19,326 nt of DNA from DSWT01 sp035415725. Lineage in GTDB: Bacteria > Chloroflexota > Anaerolineae > B4-G1 > SLSP01. Below are positions 15,792 through 19,326 of this stretch, piece by piece. Numbering within the stretch: position 1 is the first letter of the stretch; every line of letters begins with the position of its first letter. The notes under the pieces were generated by a model. It was not told where the DNA came from. It made no database searches and saw nothing but the letters and a program-made list of their open reading frames with translations. The DNA lies in contig DAOOGN010000084.1 in assembly GCA_035415725.1 (NCBI GenBank), positions 1-19,326 of the forward strand, written 5' to 3'. The position numbers were made by a program, and so were the translations under genes.

Positions 15792-15893
15792 GACTCACGG
15801 ACGCCCGGGGACAGAACAAATTATGGGGTAACTATAAAGCTGAAGCCGCCACTCCAAACAGAAAGTTGCGTCAGTCCTAGAAAAGTGCTCGGG

Positions 15894-15908
15894 CCGGGAT
15901 AATCCCGG
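15894..15908. promoter_or_regulatory. Palindrome just upstream of the toxin-antitoxin -35 box
   Basis: CCGGGATAATCCCGG is a perfect 7-1-7 inverted repeat that ends two bases before the -35 hexamer at 15911. It could be a second operator half for the antitoxin/toxin repressor complex, or a hairpin ending upstream transcripts. Confidence 0.45.
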
Positions 15909-15910
15909 TG

Positions 15911-15939
15911 TTGACGCTCACGTATTTACGTGATATACT
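15911..15939 (+). promoter_or_regulatory. Promoter of the toxin-antitoxin operon
   Basis: TTGACG (15911-15916), a 17-bp spacer and TATACT (15934-15939) match sigma-70 consensus closely. The GGGGAGG ribosome binding site (15947-15953) and the ATG at 15960 follow at once, so the transcript has a leader of about 10-15 nt. Confidence 0.8.
15918..15933. promoter_or_regulatory. Candidate autoregulatory operator inside the TA promoter
   Basis: TCACGTATTTACGTGA is a perfect 7-2-7 inverted repeat that fills the promoter spacer, leaving one base after the -35 and none before the -10. Ribbon-helix-helix antitoxins typically bind such palindromes and repress their own operon, so this is the likely binding site of the antitoxin encoded at 15960. 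Confidence 0.7.
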
Positions 15940-15959
15940 CACCTACGGGGAGGTAAAGT

Positions 15960-16223
15960 ATGAATACGACCCTGGAAACTCAAAACGTGACGCTGGCGAT
16001 TCCCAAGGAGGTGTTGCGCGAGGTGAAAGTCATAGCGGCGCAACGCGGCATATCCATATCCAGTTTGCTGGTTCAGACACTCAAGGACCTGGTGCACCAA
16101 CAAGATGCCTATGAAGCGGCGATGCACCGTCATTTGGCTATTCTGGAGCAGGGGTTTGATCTGGGTACCGGTGGAAATATCACCTGGTCACGAGAGGAGT
16201 TGCATGAGCGTGAACATAGATGA
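15960..16223 (+). CDS. Ribbon-helix-helix antitoxin (VapB/CopG-like)
   Basis: An 87-residue protein. The N-terminal part fits a ribbon-helix-helix DNA-binding domain: strand QNVTLAIP (8-15), helix KEVLREVKVIAAQRG (16-30) and helix ISISSLLVQTLKDLVHQ (31-47). The C-terminal half (about 48-87) is a helix plus an acidic/polar tail (FDLGTGGNITWSREELHE) that would wrap around and inhibit the toxin. The strong RBS GGGGAGG is 6 nt before the ATG. The 3' end overlaps the toxin start by 20 nt, so translation is probably coupled. By analogy with VapB proteins it would repress its own promoter at the palindrome 15918-15933. Name-level assignment (VapB or another RHH family) is uncertain. Confidence 0.82.
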   Translation: MNTTLETQNVTLAIPKEVLREVKVIAAQRGISISSLLVQTLKDLVHQQDAYEAAMHRHLAILEQGFDLGTGGNITWSREELHEREHR

Positions 16224-16668
16224 CATCCCTACGGACCAATTTATCGACACAAATGTTCTGGTTTATGCGCATGACATTTCAGCCGGAGTGAAACATGCCC
16301 GCGCCAAGCACTTGCTACAGGAATTATGGAAAAGCAAACAGGGGTGTCTTAGCATTCAAGTTTTGCAAGAATTCTATGTCAACATCACGCGCAAAGTGGC
16401 TGCTCCATTAAGTGCATCAGAAACGGCGCAAATCATTCCAGCGTTGGCCGTGTGGAAAATTCACACGCCGCAAGCCAACGATATCCTTGAAGCTATCCGC
16501 GTCCAGCAACGTTATCATCTCTCTTTCTGGGACGCTATGATCGTCTGGAGCGCAGCCCGGCTCGGTTGTGCTGTCCTCTGGTCAGAAGACCTCGATCCAG
16601 GACAAACGTATGAAGGCGTGCAAGTGCGAAATCCATTCGCGGTGAGTGACGAACCCTCAACGCTTTAA
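16204..16668 (+). CDS. PIN-domain ribonuclease toxin (VapC-like)
   Basis: A 154-residue protein. I chose the ATG at 16204 because GAGGAG lies just upstream and the PIN domain starts shortly after (QFIDTNVLVYAHD). A longer upstream reading frame only adds antisense-like sequence over the antitoxin. The acidic metal-binding set is complete: Asp15 (FIDTN), Glu56 (VLQEFYVN), Asp110 (SFWDAMIVWSAARLGC) and Asp129 (WSEDL). VapC toxins are Mg-dependent endoribonucleases that cut tRNA or rRNA and are held inactive by the partner antitoxin, encoded immediately upstream with a 20-nt overlap. The target RNA cannot be inferred here. No terminator with a T-run follows; a GGCGAG/CTCGCC hairpin is at 16704-16722. 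Confidence 0.93.
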   Translation: MSVNIDDIPTDQFIDTNVLVYAHDISAGVKHARAKHLLQELWKSKQGCLSIQVLQEFYVNITRKVAAPLSASETAQIIPALAVWKIHTPQANDILEAIRVQQRYHLSFWDAMIVWSAARLGCAVLWSEDLDPGQTYEGVQVRNPFAVSDEPSTL

Positions 16669-16703
16669 CGGCCTGTGCGTCTCTTGTGCGTCTAACGCAG
16701 GGG

Positions 16704-16722
16704 GGCGAGGGGGCAACTCGCC
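16704..16722 (+). terminator. Weak hairpin after the toxin-antitoxin operon
   Basis: GGCGAG (16704-16709) and CTCGCC (16717-16722) form a 6-bp stem with a 7-nt loop, followed by TTACAAAATA rather than a T-run. It could partly terminate the TA transcript or lie in the leader of the GH94 gene. No convincing separate promoter for GH94 is visible in 16669-16780. Confidence 0.35.
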
Positions 16723-16780
16723 TTACAAAATACGAGCCTGAATAGAGACCAAAATTGATGACTTTCAGGAGGGATTGATT

Positions 16781-19180
16781 ATGCAATACGGTTACTTCGA
16801 CGACAACGCGAAAGAATACGTCATTACCCGGCCCGATACGCCGCAATCGTGGAGCAACTATTTAGGCTCCACCGAGTACGGCGCCATCATCACCAACAAC
16901 GCCGGCGGCTACGGCTTCTACAAATCCGGCGCCCGCGGGCGCTTTATGCGGTTGTTCTTCAACAGCATCCCTATGGATCAGCCGGGACGTTACTTTTACC
17001 TGCGTGACAATGCCAATGGCGATTACTGGTCGGCATCGTGGCAGCCGGTGGGCAAGCCGCTCGATCGATACCAATCCACCTGCCGTCACGGGACAGCCTA
17101 CTCCGTGTTGACGTCACACTATGCGGGGATCACCACAGAGACGACGTACTTCGTCCCGCTCGGACAAACTTTCGAGTATTGGCGATTGCAAGTCACCAAC
17201 ACCAGCGACCGCCCGCGCGAAATCTCACTCTTCACCTACTGCGAGTTCACCAATCAATGGATGACGTTCCAGGATCAGGTGAACCTGCAATACTCACTCT
17301 TCATCGTGCGCGGTGCGCTCACCGACGATAAATTGTTGCGGATTGCCATCGAGGACAACCTGACACCCCGCGACGAGGAGACACTGATGCACCACAAGTT
17401 CAACCAGACGTGGATGGCGTTGGTCGGCGCGCCGCTCGCAGGGTACGATACCAGCCGCGCGGCGTTCCTCGGTCCGTACCGCAGTTATCACAACCCGTTG
17501 GTAGTGGAACAGGGATACTGCACCAACAGCCATGCCTACGGCGACAATTCCTGTGGAACACTGCACACGACTTTGACCCTGCAACCAGGCGAAAGCCGCG
17601 AGGTGCTGGTGATGCTCGGCATCGGCGACGCGCGCGTGGTGGGCAAACGCACGGTCGCCGAGTTCGGATCGCCAGAACGCGCTGCCGTCGAATTGCAAAA
17701 ATTGAAGGACGCCTGGCATGCACGCCTCGGCAGCCTGGTGGTTCAAACGCCGGACGAGGATTTCAACCACACGATCAATGTGTGGGGCCTCTACAACTGT
17801 CTCATCACCTTCGCCTGGTCGCGGGCTGCCAGCCTGGTCTACAACGGGGAACGCGACGGGCTGGGCTTCCGCGACTCGGTGCAGGACATTTTGGGCGTGG
17901 CCGCCGCCATCCCGGAGGAAGCACAAGCGCGCCTCGAATTGATGTTGACCGGTCAGGTGTCCAGCGGCGGCGCGATTCCGGTCATCCAGCCGTTCGACCA
18001 CCACCCCGGCCACGAGTCCCCGCCCCCCGACGAGGATTATCGCTCCGACGACTGCCTGTGGTTCTTCAACGTCGTCCCACTCTTAGTGGGCGAGACCGGC
18101 GATCTGAGCTTCTATGACAAGGTACTGCCCTACGCCGACCGGGGCGAAGCGACCGTCTTCGGCCATCTACGTCGCGCGCTGGAATTCAACCTGGAGCGCA
18201 CCGGAGCGCACGGCCTGCCCTGCGGCCTGCACGCCGACTGGAACGACTGCCTCAAGCTCGGCTATTACGGCGAAAGCCTGTTCGTCGCCTTCCAGGTGCG
18301 GTTCGGCCTGACGATCTACGCCGAAATCGCCACACGGCTGGGCAAACCGGAGGAGGCGGCCTGGGCGCTGGCGCAACGCGAGACATTGGAAACCAACATC
18401 CAGAAATGCGCCTGGGACGGCGACCGGTTCATCTGGGCCATCGGGGACGACGGCACGGTGTACGGCACACAGAAGTCCCCCGAGGGACAGGTCTACTTGA
18501 ACACCCAGGCCTGGTCGGTTATCAGCGGAAGTGCGACAGCGGAGCAGGCGGAACGCTGTATGCAGACCGTCAAAGAGTGTCTGGCGACGCCCTACGGCCT
18601 GATGCTCTGCGCGCCGGCTTTTGTCCACATGCCGGTAGATGTAATGCGCGCCGTGGTTTTTAACCCTGGCATCAAGGAAAACGCCGGCATCTTCAATCAC
18701 ACGCAGGGCTGGGGCGTGATGGCCGAATGTCTGCTTGGTCACGGCGACCAGGCTTACGCCTATTACCGCGCTTCCATGCCGGCGGCCTACAATGACCACG
18801 CCGAAATCCGCCAATGCGAACCTTATGTCCAGGCGCAAACGACCTACTCCATCTACTCACCGCGGGCGGGCAACACGCGCACTTCGTGGCTTACCGGCGC
18901 GGCCGCATGGGCCTACTTCAGCGCAACACAGTCCATCCTGGGCATTCGCCCGGACTGCGACGGCCTGCGCATTGACCCGTGTATTCCGTCGACATGGCCC
19001 GGCTTCAAGGCCGTCCGCCGCTTCCGCGGGCGGATGATCCATATCGAGGTCAAAAATCCCCACGGCATCTGCCGCGGCGTCCGGTCGATCACGCTAAACG
19101 GCGCCGTCCTACCCGGCAACCTCATCCCCGCCGATCATCTCGGCGCCGAAAACTACGTGGAAGTGATATTGACGGCGTAA
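16781..19180 (+). CDS. GH94 inverting disaccharide phosphorylase (cellobiose / N,N'-diacetylchitobiose phosphorylase-like)
   Basis: A 799-residue cytoplasmic enzyme, the normal size for GH94. The ATG at 16781 is chosen because AGGAGGG ends 7 nt upstream; a TTG two codons earlier is less likely. The family start MQYGYFDDNAKEYVITRP and NYLGSTEYGAIITNNAGGY is followed by the N-terminal beta-sandwich (to about residue 290), a helical linker and the (alpha/alpha)6 barrel. The HADWNDCLKLG motif carries the presumed general acid (Asp489, with Asp486 the alternative). Conserved barrel motifs YLNTQAW, KENAGIFNHTQGW and SWLTGAAAW follow, then a C-terminal beta domain. The enzyme splits a beta-linked disaccharide with phosphate to a sugar 1-phosphate plus a free sugar, saving ATP. 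Overall resemblance is to chitobiose and cellobiose phosphorylases, but substrate cannot be fixed from the sequence. Its neighbours show no dedicated transporter or sugar pathway. Confidence 0.93.
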   Translation: MQYGYFDDNAKEYVITRPDTPQSWSNYLGSTEYGAIITNNAGGYGFYKSGARGRFMRLFFNSIPMDQPGRYFYLRDNANGDYWSASWQPVGKPLDRYQSTCRHGTAYSVLTSHYAGITTETTYFVPLGQTFEYWRLQVTNTSDRPREISLFTYCEFTNQWMTFQDQVNLQYSLFIVRGALTDDKLLRIAIEDNLTPRDEETLMHHKFNQTWMALVGAPLAGYDTSRAAFLGPYRSYHNPLVVEQGYCTNSHAYGDNSCGTLHTTLTLQPGESREVLVMLGIGDARVVGKRTVAEFGSPERAAVELQKLKDAWHARLGSLVVQTPDEDFNHTINVWGLYNCLITFAWSRAASLVYNGERDGLGFRDSVQDILGVAAAIPEEAQARLELMLTGQVSSGGAIPVIQPFDHHPGHESPPPDEDYRSDDCLWFFNVVPLLVGETGDLSFYDKVLPYADRGEATVFGHLRRALEFNLERTGAHGLPCGLHADWNDCLKLGYYGESLFVAFQVRFGLTIYAEIATRLGKPEEAAWALAQRETLETNIQKCAWDGDRFIWAIGDDGTVYGTQKSPEGQVYLNTQAWSVISGSATAEQAERCMQTVKECLATPYGLMLCAPAFVHMPVDVMRAVVFNPGIKENAGIFNHTQGWGVMAECLLGHGDQAYAYYRASMPAAYNDHAEIRQCEPYVQAQTTYSIYSPRAGNTRTSWLTGAAAWAYFSATQSILGIRPDCDGLRIDPCIPSTWPGFKAVRRFRGRMIHIEVKNPHGICRGVRSITLNGAVLPGNLIPADHLGAENYVEVILTA

Positions 19181-19229
19181 AGAGCGGCGAAGTTGCACTT
19201 TACAGGATTATGATTATCATTGACTTATG

Positions 19230-19326
19230 GTAACTATTCAGCCACCTTTGCCAGGTGGCGAACGGGACTTGGGGGAGGGCACATAATAGGTTACCCCTTC
19301 GGCAGGTGCTGACCCTCTCATCCCCC
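19230..19326 (-). repeat. Repeat A, copy 3 (truncated by the window edge)
   Basis: This copy is inverted relative to copies 1 and 2. It starts 50 nt downstream of the GH94 stop codon. The core has terminal inverted repeats GGTAACTATT (19229-19238) and AATAGGTTACC (19285-19295, one bulged G) and an internal 7-bp hairpin GCCACCT/AGGTGGC (19241-19259). It then matches copy 2 to the end of the window. The gap 19181-19229 contains nothing else I can identify. Confidence 0.85.

Noticed and set aside
16105..16203. N-terminal extension of the toxin reading frame
   Set aside because: It overlaps the antitoxin in another frame and lacks an RBS; the ATG at 16204 with GAGGAG upstream and the PIN start right after is far better.
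17410..18117. Second-frame ORF inside the GH94 gene (and the reverse-strand ORFs at 17294-18013 and 18167-18838)
   Set aside because: GC-rich shadow frames of a clear GH94 coding sequence; compositions are Arg/Gly/His-rich and no RBS is seen.

Overview
The window looks like a chromosomal fragment (or a whole contig) from a Chloroflexota bacterium of the Anaerolineae/Caldilineae type. This is an inference from gene content: a giant secreted DUF11-repeat protein ending in the aromatic-x-x-LPLV-x-R tail that I associate with secreted Chloroflexota proteins, a COG2220-type metallo-beta-lactamase-fold protein, a COG1067-type Lon-like protease, and long dispersed intergenic repeats. No taxonomic marker gene is present, so the assignment is tentative. 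Shine-Dalgarno sites (AGGAGG type) and sigma-70-like promoters are easy to see.

Layout. 1-207: copy of repeat family A, truncated copy of repeat family B, and an intrinsic terminator for the minus-strand gene that follows. 208-7920 (minus): a small conserved hypothetical protein, an 1850-residue exported DUF11/PKD/BACON-like surface protein with its own promoter, a membrane-anchored TPR protein, and an MBL-fold protein with an apparently decayed metal site. 7921-8259: a complete copy of palindromic repeat B and a strong promoter. 8260-8682 (plus): small hypothetical protein. 8722-9984 (minus): a three-part protein with a carbohydrate-binding-like N terminus. 10090-13769 (minus): Lon-like protease and the DNA polymerase III sliding clamp (dnaN), separated by a 16-bp stem-loop. 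13770-14227: no gene; intergenic repeats. 14228-15748 (minus): polytopic O-antigen ligase/polymerase-like protein. 15894-16668 (plus): a VapBC-like toxin-antitoxin operon whose promoter spacer is filled by a palindrome. 16781-19180 (plus): GH94 disaccharide phosphorylase. 19181-19326: inverted copy of repeat A.

How the genes fit together. There is no single large pathway. The window mixes housekeeping genes (dnaN, Lon-like protease), cell-surface and glycan genes (DUF11 protein, O-antigen ligase-like protein, GH94 phosphorylase, CBM-like protein) and a toxin-antitoxin module. Most genes appear to be separate transcription units, because several have their own promoter and the gaps are around 100 nt or more.

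The least explained structure is repeat A. All three copies lie 3' of a gene in the same orientation relative to that gene, carry an internal hairpin, and mark both ends of the window. Other points worth checking are the toxin-antitoxin operator architecture, the decayed metal site of the MBL protein, the loss of the His in the WaaL-type motif of the ligase, and the strand-biased (G-U tolerant) stem-loop between dnaN and the Lon-like gene.
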